DNA of 64,000 nucleotides from Bos javanicus (Eukaryota > Chordata > Mammalia > Artiodactyla > Bovidae): assembly GCF_032452875.1 (NCBI RefSeq), contig NC_083870.1, forward strand, positions 5,518,001 to 5,582,000. The letters are read 5' to 3'. How positions within the stretch are numbered: the first letter of the stretch is position 1; each line of letters opens with the position of its first letter. Under the pieces are notes generated by a model. It searched no databases. It was not told the DNA's origin and saw nothing but the letters and a program-made list of their open reading frames with translations. This document shows positions 11,113 to 23,099 of this stretch, piece by piece. The position numbers were made by a program, and so were the translations under genes.

Positions 11113-11445
11113 AATTTTTATAGTATATGTACATTAAAGTTACCATTAAAATGTTATAAGTTAGACATAAAAGAGAAAAAGTCAAATTAATCAGAGTTGA
11201 TCATGATGACCATTGAAGGGCTAATTGAGAAGATTAGATAAGGCTGCCCTTTACATGATGCTATTCAAACAGGGAATAATCCTCACAAAAAGATTAACCT
11301 ATGGCAGCAAGAGTTCTCTGTATTAGCAAAATGGGATCAATAAATTAGCAAAGGTGGGATTTTTCAAAATATAAAGAATTTTCTGTTTAATTTATATCAC
11401 AGTGGGAGAACCTGCCTTATAAAATAACATGCTCTTCATCATGTG

Positions 11446-11634
11446 AAGTGAAAGTTGCTCAGTCGTGTCTGACTCTTTGTGACCCATGAACTATATAATG
11501 GAATTCTCTAGGCCAGAATACTGGAGTGGGTACCCTTTCCCTTCTCCAGGGGATCTTCCCAACCCAGGGATTGAACCCAGGTCTCCCACATTGCAGGCGG
11601 ATTCTTTACCGACTGAGCTATCAGCAAAGCCCAG
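11446..11634 (-). mobile_element. Bov-tA SINE with 12-bp target duplication
   Basis: Minus-strand Bov-tA. CTTCATCATGTG is exact at 11434-11445 and 11635-11646, which fixes both ends. Confidence 0.94.
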
Positions 11635-11646
11635 CTTCATCATGTG

Positions 11647-13454
11647 GAAGTGCTTAAATAGGAGCAGGATGGTAGTTTATCAAAGATGATGCTGAAGGGG
11701 TCATGCATAGGGGAGAATATTACTTCAGTCTTTGAGAGATATTTATTGAGTGCTATGAGAATAGTAAACAGACTTTTTGTTGCATGCCAACTCCAATCAA
11801 TTTGAAGAAACTTCCTAGGGCAATATTGAGAGGTGACAACTCTGTAGAAAAACTGCCATAATAGATGAGTAATGCCTGTCATAGAATCAAGAGTGAGAAA
11901 TAGATTAAATTTTAGCTTGCCGTATTCCTGACCTATCTGTTTGCAAGCACTGTTGGATACTGAGACCACAATGGTAAATGGCAGAGGGATAGTGCCTGCT
12001 TTCATGAAACACATAGGAAGGTAAAAAGTCCTCTATGAATTTCTACCAACTGGGTTTCTAGGATTACACTGGAAAGCTTTTGTCCTAATAACCTCCCACT
12101 AAATTTACTCTTGGGGCTAATTTGAAAAAAAAAAAAAAAAAACCTTTTGAGAAGGAAATAAATGAACAAGAATATTTGCTATAAATAAAGAACTGTTCTG
12201 TGGGGTTATTTGGAACTTTGCAGTGTCAATTACTTCCTGAATGTCAATGAAGTAAAGCGCAACAACCAAGGAACACCCAATGAGGGAGCCCCTAAGTTCT
12301 GGAGTATCTTTTATCTGTTCCATACCCAGTGGGTCAGGGACATCCATCTCAGGGAAGTTTTCTGTTTTGTTTTGTTTTTTTCCTGGAGGGAAACATTACA
12401 AGTCACAATTGGGGGATAAGATATTACAATATGAAATATCTGAGAGAAAAGATTAGTTATTAATTTAAGTACTAATGAGAAAAGGGGATAATGAGAAAAT
12501 GCCAGTTAACGACAGAAGTCTTGATTAGGGAGCTGGAGATACCTGGCATGAACATGACTGAGGGAGACCAGCGAAGAAGTAACTGCCTTGGGAAGAAGCA
12601 CAGTCAAGCCTCCTCATGGATGGATATCCGAAAGGAAAGTTATTAAGCCAACAGATGTCAGACGGTAATAGATCAAGTAAACCCTTGAGAGAGTCAGAAA
12701 TGAAGATGCTGGAAATGCTGACAAATCCCCTAGATTGTCAGTGAGAGGTTAGAAGGACTTCCCGGCCTTTCTTACCTGACTTTAGAGGAAAATGGAAAAA
12801 CTGGTAGATAAGTCATTTCATATCAAGTGAAAGTCAACCATGAGTGGCTCTCCAGGTGAAGGTTAAGAAACACTCTCAAACTACCCCTAAAAATATACTA
12901 AAATGCCTGAAAACTCCTAAAAAGTGTGCTCTATTGTGACTCATTATTCCACATGGGTTTATTGAGTACTAGATAAACAAAACCGGGTCAGACATTGGAG
13001 ATGATTCCCAAAATATTTGAAAATATTATCTGTCTTCTATGAGATTTAAATCCAGTTGAAAAGAGAAAATAATCACTCAGTAGTATAAGAAGAGTAAAAG
13101 ATTTTGATAAAGGCCAAATGAGCAAGAAAAAAGATTAAAATGGACCCTAAAGGTGACAAGTGAGTTATTTAAGTAGAGAAGGGAAGAGAACATCTTTCTT
13201 GAGTATTATAAAAAGACAGAAATCAAGAATCAAAACAAATCTCCCAACATCCTCATAGCAATCCTACCCAATAATCTTATAGTTCTCTAACTATAAAGGT
13301 GAATTTCATATATGACATGGTATCTCCTTTAAATTTAATATCTTCACAGTCTCACTTTCTGGTATATCTCCAAGTCTCCCACACTATAGCTCCCTCAGTC
13401 CATTCACAGAGTACAATATAACATTCACTCAATTCCATTATTTCTTACCTCTTA
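11647..13454. other. Old sequence, ancient repeat traces only
   Basis: No gene recognised. Phrases such as GATATTTATTGAGTGCTATGAG (about 11739) with CAAGCACTGTTGGATACTGAGACCACAATGG (about 11944), and again at about 12955-13100, resemble an old mammalian interspersed repeat whose family I cannot name safely. An A18 run lies at 12125-12142. A 124-codon minus-strand open frame at 11640-12014 overlaps the repeat trace and is not credible as a gene. Confidence 0.4.
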
Positions 13455-13755
13455 TCTGTCTGGAATGTCCTACTCTCTCCCCCACATCCACCTCCACCAA
13501 AACCTTTCTTCTTCATGAATCTTCTCTAACTCATCTAATAGGAATTAACTGCTTTTTTACATGTTCCTTGTAGTTTTTGCTATATTCTACTTTATATCAT
13601 ATTAAAATTAATTGACTGCAAGGAAATTTCCTCCATTAGACTGTAAACTTCTTAAATAGAGTCATATCACTGTTTACTTGCTTTTGAAATTTCCTAGTTC
13701 CTAGTACAGTTTGCAGATAGAAGGCACTTAATTTGTGCTTACTGAATAGGAAACA
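13455..13755 (+). mobile_element. L2 LINE 3' end
   Basis: Follows the L2 3' order: CTGTCTGGAATGTCCTACTCTC, then CTTCTCTAACTCATC, then AGACTGTAAACTTC and CACTTAATTTGTGCTTACTGAAT. Strongly diverged, as expected of a mammal-wide element. Confidence 0.68.
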
Positions 13756-13864
13756 AAGTAAACCACCAAACACCAAGCCACCTTCACTAATTTCCGTAGA
13801 AGCATTATAAGTATTTGCAAGGTTCTGCGTTATTATCTTTTGTGTGAACTGTAATACTATTTTA

Positions 13865-14232
13865 CAGTGTAGTTCTGAAGCCCAGAATGCCAGGGTTCAG
13901 ATCTTGGCTCAGTCACTTAAAAGAGTTGTATAACCTTAGGTAAATGAATTAATGTCTCTATGTCTCAGTTCCTTCATCTGTAAAGTGAGAATAATAACAG
14001 CACTTACATCATAGTAAAGAATCTGCCTGCAATGCAGGAGACCTGGTTTGATTCCTGGGTCCAGAATATCCCCTGGAGAAGGAAATGGCAACCCACTCCA
14101 GTATTAAAAATCCCATGGACAGAGGCGCCTGATGGGCTACCGTCCATGAGGAGGCAAGAGTCGGACATGACTTAGTGCCTAAACCACCACCACCATAGTA
14201 GTTGTGAGGCTTAACAATTTAATACATATAAG
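13865..14232 (+). mobile_element. MIR SINE split by a Bov-tA
   Basis: Plus-strand MIR: GGGTTCAGATCTTGGCTCAGTCACTT, GTCTCAGTTCCTTCATCTGTAAAGTGAGAATAATAACAG, broken at about 14016 and resumed at about 14194 with TAGTTGTGAGGCTTAACAA. MIR was immobile long before ruminants arose, so the order of events is clear. Confidence 0.85.
14017..14193 (+). mobile_element. Bov-tA SINE inside MIR
   Basis: The head begins within TAAAGAATCTGCCTGCAATGCAGGAG (5'-truncated head); the tail ends CGGACATGACTTAGTGCCT plus an (ACC)n stretch. CATAGTA repeats at 14010-14016 and 14194-14200 as the target duplication. Confidence 0.88.
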
Positions 14233-14251
14233 CCTCTGTCACCCATCAGTT

Positions 14252-14312
14252 GTCAATCAGTGACTCAGTCATGCCCGACTCTGTAACCTCATGGGCTGCA
14301 TTGCCACACAAT
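14252..14312 (-). mobile_element. Short BovB/Bov-A tail fragment
   Basis: CAGTGACTCAGTCATGCCCGACTC...CATGGGCTGCA is the reverse complement of the shared BovB/Bov-A 3' end, about 60 bp. Confidence 0.6.
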
Positions 14313-14625
14313 AAACAGTAAATTTTAGCTACTTTCTCACAACCCTAATTACCTAATCCTAACTCTACCTTGACTGGTAAAATCATTATATTTGCCTGTG
14401 CATCCTTGTAGCAGACACCACTGTTGGCCCAATAAATCTTCTATCCCTCTTTCTTGTTACTTGTTTATGCACCTCTGTGGAGACATATGTTTAGACAAAG
14501 TAAACTCATCAGTTCAATGATAAATCCTAAATAATCTAAGCCAAACATGGTAATTTCATTCTCTGTAGTTTAAAGGTAGGCGTGTGATGAGACAACTGGA
14601 GAGATATGGTGGAGAATATCTATAT

Positions 14626-14736
14626 TCCTTTCTCCCTCCACCCCCAGTTCCCTCTTCTCCCTCCTCATCTTCCTTATTCTTTTATTTTCTCTTCCTTCTT
14701 TTCCCCCTCCCTCCTCCCTTCCTTTCTTTCTCTTCA
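14626..14736. repeat. Polypyrimidine tract
   Basis: About 110 bp almost purely of C and T on the plus strand (TTCCTTTCTCCCTCC... to ...CCTTTCTTTCTCTTC), with few purine breaks. Such tracts can adopt triplex DNA. Not assigned to an element. Confidence 0.85.
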
Positions 14737-15552
14737 ACTAAAGCAACATACCAGAAAAATCAGTTCCTCTTCTACTGTTAACTGTGACATCTATCACTAT
14801 AGTTGCCATTTTGTAACTAACAGTGTCAAAGCCACACTGATTATGCAGAGCAGATAGAAAGAACTTGGATCCAAACTGATACTGTTGACTCCATTTGTTT
14901 GCTAAACTTTTGTAAATATAAGAAACACCCCATGATACCATTTTTAAAATCACAAATTCTCAGGTCCTATGCTAAGCCCCAGAATAAGAACATCCAAGAA
15001 AAAGGGCTTAAAACTGATTTTTAAGAATGGAGTCTTAACATCAGAGAAATTTGGAAACACTAATTGATCTTTAGTTTGGTTCCCTACTATTTCGTCTAAT
15101 GTTATTTCTATTATTTTATTCTATACTGTACCTGATATATCAGTTTACTCAACTGCATGCTTTAGGGAACCAATATTGGACTACTATAAAATTTCAGTGA
15201 GAATAGATCCTTGTAGTTATAAATAGGTTAAATAATCCAGCACATTCCAACTATAGGGACTATGCTTAAGGGATTTCTCCCTCAATTCCTGCAATTCATG
15301 GTTGTGTTTAGTGGGCAGAGGCATCAGGGAATGCTTAAAGAATCCTTAAAAGGTAAAATCAATCATATACTCTGTTGTAGTAATAGACACTCATTTAGTA
15401 GCATGCAAGCCAATTATAAAGTAAATTAGCTTAACCAAGCCACACCTTTACTAGGTTCATAAAAGCACCCAACTAGCTAAGCTTTCTAGATCTGATTTGC
15501 TTTCACTTTAGAATTTAGGATTTCTAACTCTGCTAAACTCACCTTTGGTACC
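14737..15552. other. No recognised element
   Basis: Ordinary AT-rich sequence; nothing recognised. Confidence 0.4.
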
Positions 15553-15922
15553 GGTTAAGAGTTGATTTGTCTCTCTAAAATTTGTATGTTGACATCCTAA
15601 CCCTCAGTACCACAGAATGTGACTTAATTTGTTTTAGAGTCTGTAAAGAGGTAATCACATTAACATGAGGGGCATCAATGGGCCCTAATCCAATATGATG
15701 AGTTCCTCTGTAAGAAGAGTAAATTAGGACACAGACACACACAGAGGGAAGACATGGAGAAGACAGCCACCTTTAAAACCAAGGAGAGAGGTTTTCTGAA
15801 GAAACCAACCCTGCCAATACCTTGATCTAGGACTTCTCCAAAACTGTGAGAAAATAAATGTCTTTTGTTGTAGCTGTCCAATCAGTGGCACTTTATATGG
15901 CAGTCTTAGTAAACTAATACAG
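15553..15922 (+). mobile_element. MLT1-type MaLR LTR
   Basis: Plus-strand solo LTR of the mammalian MLT1 family. Recognised by TTGACATCCTAACCCTCAGTACC, GGGCCCTAATCCAATATGATGAG, GAAACCAACCCTGCCAATACCTTGATC, AACTGTGAGAAAATAAATGTC (polyadenylation signal) and the end TAAACTAATACA. No internal MaLR sequence follows. Confidence 0.85.
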
Positions 15923-18002
15923 TGTCTTTTATGCATGAATGTTTGGAACCACCAGTTCAGATGTCTGTTGAGTCATGGGCAGAGTCTTAACCTTAGTTGT
16001 CAGTCTTGCCAAAAACCAAGCCTACTTTAGGACTATATTTCTGCCAAAACCAGCCCTTCTTGGGACTAATGTTGGAGTCAGGAGAAAAAAAAAAAAAGAC
16101 TGCACTATTCTCTCGTATCTTCTTTCTGTTCAACTTTGAACTATTTGGGAATAGAGATAGTCCTGCTTGTGCATCAAAATCCATTTATGATTGTCTGTTT
16201 TTCTATCCACTTAGTGTATTGTGAGGATAAAACTGTCTTGCTCGGCTTTATTTTTCCACCACCTATCACAGTGACTTGTACACAATAGATTTGCCAAAAA
16301 TGCATGTTAAAGAATGAATAGTGAATAAATGAATGGATGAATCACAAGTAACATGAAGTCCAGAGAACACTATTATGCACCAACCAGGCATTTGATAAAT
16401 ATGCCAAGTAGCTGACTAGCGAACAGAGCAACTCTGTAAAGATAACAAATTGCATCACTTTCCCCAGCTAGATTGATTACACATATTACCTCGGCTATTT
16501 CTTCCCTGCAATATTTTTCATTATAGGGAATATTAATGAGTTAACAAGGACTCTATCTCTGTTTATCTTCTTTCCCATTTTAACAAGTAATTCTGGTGCT
16601 AATTGACAAATCTCTAGATTTATAATAATCTGACCACTGTGAAAATAGCAATGGCATGCAACTTTTAAAAAATTCTTTGTGCAAAAATATTTATTGAAAT
16701 TCCTTGATTAAAATTTGAAAGCATGTCAATAACAAATACTACCCATTTCTAGGTAAGAAGGTTTTCCAAGGTTTTCTGGTCACAATTTTTAATCAGCCAA
16801 TTGATATACACATTTATTTATCCTCTAAAATGTTCAATATACTATGCTAAGCATCAGTGGGAACAGAAAAAAATATATAAAATTTCTTTCTTATCTCAAC
16901 CTATTTACACACTGACTGTGTTGAAACAACATATACAGGTGAAAAGCTTTTATGTCAGAATAACACTACAGGTATTGTCATTGTAAAATAATATATGTAT
17001 AATTTAATATGTAATAAACTTGATAAAAATAATTTATATTATGTTCAATTTCCTTCAATAAGCTTAATTTTGGAGACTATATATGACATGTATATACATG
17101 TGTATATAAAAAATACTGCAGGGAATAAAGAATACCAGTATAGGAAGATAAATGCCATAATGAAAAGTGGTTACATTCAGTAAGGTTCTGAATGGTTTTA
17201 TAAGTCTGCTTACTATATCATGTGAATTTTTTCATTGTGCATACAACAGCTTTGTATAATTAAAAATATGAGGCTGTGAATTGCAGCTTTCAAATGAGAG
17301 TATATAAAGGACAAAAGCAAAGACTTATAAAGAAGAGATGATAACGAGGACTGGAATATTCAGGAAAACTCTTGTGGAGGGGGTTGGAAGTGAGCTAGGT
17401 TTTGAAGGATGGATAGAACTGAGATGGTGGAAGACGTTGGAGGCCACTCATAGCTGCACATAAACAGTACCTATATATCAACACCAAGTAACCTCCCACA
17501 CTGGCCACCACAAAAATGAGTCATACACCTCTCAAAACCTGTTGACACATATCCCAGAACATCCCTTTTATCCCTTGCTTTTAACTTTTTTTTATATTAC
17601 CATCTGGCCTCAGAATCTAGATGTTGTCTCATATTTATAATTCTAGAACTGGTCTTTGGAGTCATCCTTGAAAGTGGATGGTCATCTTTGGCTTCTGCCT
17701 TTTCTCAAGGACCCTGACCCAAATGTCCCTCTCTCAACCCATATTAAGTATATTCCTCACCATAACTAGCCCCAGAATCCATCCCTCTCCTGGCAGTAGC
17801 TAGCCCCTCAGTGGAGTCTGTCTAGTCCCCATCAATCTTAGAAGAGAACATGTTTGACTCCAGACCCAGAAAAATGGAGTGACAAATTGTGTAATGTACA
17901 AAGCGTGTTTAGAGACCAGTATTCAGAGTTCAGAGGGAGGGTTGATCTAGGGTAACTAAGGACAAAGCAGGATAACATTGTGAAAGAGCTTGAAGGTAAG
18001 TG
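15923..18002. other. Old sequence with ancient repeat traces
   Basis: No gene recognised. About 16110-16345 has an L2-like end (CACAGTGACTTGTACACAATAG...AAGAATGAATAGTGAATAAATGAATGG). About 17300-17460 and 17880-18002 read like an old mammalian repeat of uncertain family (GTGAGCTAGGTTTTGAAGGATGGATAG; GAAAGAGCTTGAAGGTAAG); the latter seems to continue at 18499, across the inserted LTR. About 16985-17110 is very AT-rich. Confidence 0.4.
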
Positions 18003-18498
18003 TATCAGTTTCTTTTTCTTGCTGTAACAAGCTATTACAACATCTTAATACAACAAAAAGACACAAATTTATTATGTTACTGTTCTGTACATTAGAAGTC
18101 TGATACTGATGGGCTAAAATCAAGGTATTGGCAAGGTTGTATTTCTTCTGAAAGTTGTAAAGAAGAATCCATTTCCTTGCCTTCAGCTTCTGGAGGCTGC
18201 CACATTCTTTGACTCATAGTCCCCTCCACCTTCAAAGCCCACAATGGTCAGCTGAGTCTCACATTACCTCACTCTAAGTTTTCCTCTGCCTCTGTTTCCA
18301 CTTTTAAGGACATTTGTGATTACATTGGGCCCACCCAGATAATTCAAAGGAGCCCTTTCTATCATAAAGTCATCTTGTTTTAACAAACTTAATTCTACCT
18401 GCTACCTAATTGCTCTTTTCCATGTAGTGTAGCATATTTACAGGTTTTGGGGATTAGGATGTGGACCTCTTTGAGCGGGCATTATCCTGCCTGTTATA
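18003..18498 (-). mobile_element. MLT1-type MaLR LTR, minus strand
   Basis: Reverse complement of an MLT1 LTR: GTATCAGTTTC...TGCTGTAACAAG, CACAAATTTATTATG, GCTTCTGGAGGCTGCC, TTAAGGACATTTGTGATTACATTGGGCCCACCCAGATAAT, GGGGATTAGGATGTGGACCTCTTTG, ending CATTATCCTGCCTGTTATAG. Nearly full length, a different subtype from the one at 15.6 kb. Confidence 0.86.
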
Positions 18499-20339
18499 GA
18501 TTAAAGATCTGAATGTTTTCCTCTATATAATGGGGAAATTTTGAGAGTTTTTAATACATTACAATGTAAAAGGAAGATTAAAATGTATAAAATTGTTTGG
18601 CTCATTTATCACCAGAAAATTGTTTCCCTCTTTAATGATTAAATTCTAGATCATATCATCAGGAGATCCATGTCTACTTTTTGCAACTCCATTTTTACAA
18701 AGGGGGATAGGATCATAGAGATCTAAAAGTGGCAGTTTGTATACTAGGTTGATCAAAAATTAAACATGCAGAGTTATCTGATGAGGCTAGTTCTTCCCAG
18801 GCTCAGACATCATGTGTCTGTGCTGAATGTTGCTTTCTTTGCAGTAGATGGCAATAGATTTGACTCAACCAATCTCAATTCTCCCTCATATGATTTCTCT
18901 CCTTCTTCCTACAACTTGCTGCCACTCCCCAAAATTAATTTCAGACAGGCATTTGTGCTTTGGCTGACATTCAAAACTGTCACCTCCATGCACACATTAA
19001 CTCCAAAGCCTCTGTCATTCCTCACATTAAAATTCTATCACTAGGAGTCAGCACAGCTTGATTCAGCAAGCTAAGGGGCTGGTTCTGAGCAAGATGCAGT
19101 GACAGCAGGCTTCACCTGTGACAACTTCGGTCAGTTTGACAGCAATAAGACACCCTCCTTAGAACCAGTTGCAGCTCTTGTTGACCCAAGTGGGAAGGTC
19201 ATCCTTCTGAACAATTTTATCTTCTTCCTAGGAGAAAGAAAGGCCAAGGGTTACAAGACTTAGGCTGTGAATATTTTATGGTTAAATGACCATAACCATG
19301 AAGAACAATTAGTAAATTCCAAAATCTAGGTTTACATTCTATTGTGAAGAATAATCATTTGTTGGCTTAGAAGGGACTCTAAAATGATAGCTTAAAAAAA
19401 AAAAAAATACATCCAGAATGTGGGTAATAGTCTATTGGTAATTCTGTGTTGAATCCTGACATGGGATATGATTTTGCAATCACCCAAAGTTTTGAAGTAA
19501 TGTTCAGAGTGGTAAAATTTTCCTGTGACCACATTACTGATAACCACCAAAGCAGCTCACCCTCTCCTCATTTTCCCCGTGCCTGGCCTTTCTCATGTAG
19601 TCTCTCATTTGGGTAGGTTTTGCAACTAGCACTATGATCTGTATTTGAAGACAAAAAAATCATTATGATCACAATTTAAGGATTCACTCACCTGCCTTTT
19701 GAACTAAGTTAAATTTCACACAAATAGGTGAAAAATGACAAACAGTAAAGAATTCACTTCAAAGGTCACTTCCTCTATGAAGTCTTTCTGGCCTCTCCCC
19801 AGTTCCCAGGAGAAGTGAGTGTCTGGCTCCCACGTGCCCCCTCTGTAGGATGGTTTCTTAATTCATCTTAATTCTGTAATATGTAAAAGTACACAATGTC
19901 TAAAAGTAAAAACCACATAACCGTGCATTCAGAAAATTCTCCTGCTCCCTTTGCCCTACTCCCCATAGGGAATCATTTCTGTCCATTTCTGGTTCATCCT
20001 TGCCCCTGACATCTTTGGACACCTTAGTCATAAAACCTTTACTCTTTAGTGACCTATGAGAGACATGCTCTCTCTTCCATGAGATTGCAACTCTCTTTAT
20101 AGCAGAAGGCATGTTTTGTCATGAAAGTGACAGTGCCTACCACAAGTTTGGTCCATACGAGTTTGCAATGAATGTTTGTAGCATGTTGATTGAACACACT
20201 CAAGAACTTCTGATTCCATAGTCACCAACACATTGCATTTAATACACTGACATTTTATTCTTCAGTGACTGTCACAACCATAACATCTCAGTGTTTATCA
20301 TTGAGGAGGGAAGTAACAGAATGACTACAGCAGACATGA
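18499..20339. other. Mostly unrecognised; L2-like traces
   Basis: 18499-18560 appears to continue the old repeat interrupted by the LTR. About 19755-20200 has L2-like phrases (GGTCACTTCCTCTATGAAGTCTTTCTGGCC; GACAGTGCCTACCAC). An A/T run lies at 19395-19408. The 92-codon open frame at 18766-19044 has no familiar domain. Confidence 0.4.
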
Positions 20340-20525
20340 CATCAGTCTTAGAGTCAGCAGAAGTAGAATAGAGTTTTGCCTCTTTCAGGAATGGGTCTTA
20401 GCTTGAGGCAAGTCATTAAAATCCTTGAGCTTGTTTCATTATCTGTAAAATGTGATATGAAGCCCACTTCACTAAATATTTGTGGATACTAAATGAGATG
20501 ATCTATGAAAAGAAGCTCCACAACT
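20340..20525 (+). mobile_element. MIR SINE
   Basis: Plus-strand MIR: GGGTCTTAGCTTGAGGCAAGTCATTAAAATCCTTGAGC, ATTATCTGTAAAATGTGATATGAAG, ACTAAATGAGATGATCTATGAAAAG. Confidence 0.75.
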
Positions 20526-21083
20526 TAATTCCCACTTTGTAATGATTTTATACCGTGCAGCTTTTCATATAATGGGCATGCTACTTTTTTAGATAAAGTA
20601 TGTGCTACTTTGAACTCTTTTGCTTGATGTAATGCTCTTCAACCACAAGAGAACATTACCTGTAAAAATTGTCCCTAGAGCTGTCTCTGGCTGTTTTTTT
20701 AACTTGATTCTCTCCTTAATAGAGATTTTGATCAGAAGATATCACCAAATCACTATGGAGGGGAGACTGGAATAGAGACTATCAGTTCAGTTCAGTTCAG
20801 TCACTCAGTCGTGTCCAACTCTTTGTGACCCCATGAATCGCAGCACGCCAGGCCTCCCTGTCCATCATCAACTCCCAGAGTTCACCCAAACTCATGTCCA
20901 TCGAGTTGGTGATGCTATCCAGCCATCTCATCCTCTGTCATCCCCTTCTCCTCCTGCCCCCAATCCCTCCCAGGATCAGAGTCTTTTTCAATGACTCAAC
21001 TCTTTGCATGAGGTGGTCAAAGTACTAGAGTTTCAGCTTCAGCATCAGTCCTTTCAAAGAACACCCAGGACTGATCTCCTTTA

Positions 21084-21948
21084 TTTTTTTTTTTAATTTT
21101 ATTTTATTTTTAAACTTTACATAATTGTATTAGTTTTGCCAAATATCAAAATGAATCCGCCACAGGTATACATGTGTTCCCCATCCTGAACCCTCCTCCC
21201 TCCTCCCTCCCCATACCCTCCCTCTGGGTCGTCCCAGTGCACTAGCTCCAAGCATCCAGTATCGTGCATCGAAACTGGACTGGCATCTCGTTTCATACAT
21301 GATATTTTACATGTTTCAATGCCATTCTCCCACATCTTCCCACCCTCTCCCTCTCCCACAGAGTCCATAAGACTGTTCTATACATTAGTGTCTCTTCTGC
21401 TGTCTCGTACACAGGGTTATTGTTACCATCTTTCTAAATTCCATATATATGCGTTAGTATACTGTATTGATGTTTTTCCTTCTGGCTTACTTCACTCTGT
21501 ATAATAGGTTCCAGTTTCATCCACCTCATTAGAACTAATTCAAATGTATTCTTTTTAATGGCTGAGTAATACTCCATTGTGTATATGTACCATAGCTTTC
21601 TTATCCATTCATCTGCTGATGGGCATCTAGGTTGCTTCCATGTCCTGGCTATTATAAACAGTGCTGCGATGAACATTGGGGTACACGTGTCTCTTTCCCT
21701 TCTGGTTTCCTTGGTGTGTATGCCCAGCAGTGGTGTTGCTGGATCATAAGGCAGTTCTATTTCCAGTTTTTTAAGGAGTCTCCACACTGTTCTCCATAGT
21801 GGCTGTACTAGTTTGCATTCCCACCAACAGTGTAAGAGGGTTCCCTTTTCTCCACACCCTCTCCAGCATTTATTATTTGTAGACTTTTGGATCATAGCTA
21901 TTCTGACTGGTGTGAAATGGTACCTCATAGTGGTTTTGATTTGCATTT
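21084..21948 (-). mobile_element. Young L1 (L1-BT-like), 3' UTR plus ORF2 C-terminus
   Basis: Minus-strand, 865 bp. T-run, then the complete 3' UTR, then the ORF2 C-terminal segment up to the codons for MQIKTTMRYHFTPV. It carries the zinc-knuckle-like CWRGCGEKGTLLHCWWEC (CX3CX7HX4C). The ORF2 end is open without stops from the junction to the natural stop at 21434. No duplication was recognised; a few BovB bases appear missing at the junction. Confidence 0.92.
21434..21948 (-). pseudogene. L1 ORF2p C-terminal fragment (truncated)
   Basis: C-terminal region of the L1 ORF2 protein, which in full-length L1 carries endonuclease, RT and a cysteine-rich segment for target-primed reverse transcription. 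Only about the last 170 residues remain, including the Cys-rich motif, the SAIKKNTFE segment and the end THIYGI. It lies in the open frame 21434-22006, whose first 20 or so codons come from out-of-frame BovB and start at a GTG, so the fused start is accidental. No promoter or other L1 domains; not functional as L1. Confidence 0.88.
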
Positions 21949-22126
21949 GGACTGATTGGATCTCCTTGCAATCCAAGGGACTCTCAAGAGTCTTCTCCAA
22001 CACCACAGGTCAAAAGCATCAATTCTTCGGTGCTCAGCTTTCTTCACAGTCCAACTCTCACATCCATACATGACCACTGGAAAAACCATAGCCTTGACTA
22101 GACAGACCTTTGTTGACAAAGTAATA

Positions 22127-22544
22127 GAGAGTATAGTATCATGGAAAAGGAACTTGGAAGTAAACAGAAGAAAATAATCAAGTTCAAAGACTATTATCCC
22201 AGACTTGATCTTCTCCAGACACCATTCACAGCCATCTCTATTTTCTGGGACTACAAACCACTGAAGTTGCCCTTGGTATGTCAGATTCTATCTGAAACTT
22301 GGTGTATCAGATAGAGACTGGCCAAATAGAAAATTAGCAGTGTCTTAGAGTGAAGGAGAAACTTCAGGGTAAGACAGATGATACAGGGGTAGATTTAGGT
22401 GACCCCATTCCAACAAGACAGATCTGCACTGTCATATGGCAGCTAGTCTCCAAGAGAAGGTCACTGTAAAAGCGATAAAAACAGTGGGAATGTTTCTCTT
22501 CTTTGATAATAACAACTAATATTTCTAGAGAACTTCAGAATTCA
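22127..22544. other. No recognised element
   Basis: Nothing recognised; ordinary base composition. Confidence 0.4.
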
Positions 22545-22725
22545 TGAAGAAATTCATGCACATTACTTGTATTTGAACCTTTCTGCAGTTCTGTATATGT
22601 TACTTTCCCCATGTTGTAACTGATGAAACAGAAGTTCAGAAAGCTTTAGGGATTTCATGAAGCTCACACAGCCCTTAAGCAACAGAACTGGAGTTCAAAA
22701 GCAGCTATGTTGATGCCAAATTTGA
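22545..22725 (-). mobile_element. MIR SINE, minus strand
   Basis: TTACTTTCCCCATGTTGTAACTGATGAAACAGAAGTTCAGAAAG followed by AGCTCACACAGCCCTTAAGCAACAGAACTGGAGTTCAAA is the standard reverse-complement MIR core. Confidence 0.8.
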
Positions 22726-22814
22726 GGCTGTTGACACAGAGCTGCAGGGACAGGAAATCACAGACCTATCTCATGGTTTTTACTGTTCCTTGACCCATCA
22801 TTATGCTTTTGCCT

Positions 22815-23015
22815 AGTCACTCAGTCGTGTCCAACTCTTTGTGACCCCATGGACAGTAGCCCACCAGGTTTCTCTGTCCATGGGATACTCCAGGCAGGAA
22901 TACTTGAATGGGTTGCCATGCCCTCTTCCAGGGGGTCTTCCCAACCCAGGGACCAAACTCAGGTCTCCTGCAATGCAGGTGGATTCTTTACCATCTGAGC
23001 CACCAGGGAAGCCCC
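22815..23015 (-). mobile_element. Bov-tA SINE
   Basis: Complete minus-strand unit from the tail (TAGTCACTCAGTCGTGTCC) to the head (GAGCCACCAGGGAAGCC). Confidence 0.94.
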
Positions 23016-23099
23016 CTTTTCTTTTCAAGTTCGTTACCTGAACCTCCTTGTCCAACCCCTCTGGCTTATATAAAGCCTAAACAGGCCAAGTTCACTTTT

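Larger units (their letters stand above)
20785..22126 (-). mobile_element. BovB LINE 3' end split by a young L1
   Basis: Begins with the (TTCAG)n end and the tail CACTCAGTCGTGTCCAACTC, runs to about 21083, and resumes at 21949 with GGACTGATTGGATCTCCTTGC, ending at about 22126 (GACCTTTGTTGACAAAGTAA). The 5' truncation is at the segment encoding the post-RT region. The young L1 at 21084-21948 interrupts it. Confidence 0.92.

Noticed and set aside
11640..12014. 124-codon minus-strand open frame
   Set aside because: Overlaps a SINE target duplication and an ancient repeat trace; no recognisable protein.
18742..18765. Mariner-like terminal inverted repeat (ACTAGGTTGATCAAAAATT)
   Set aside because: No matching inverted end was found within a few hundred bases.
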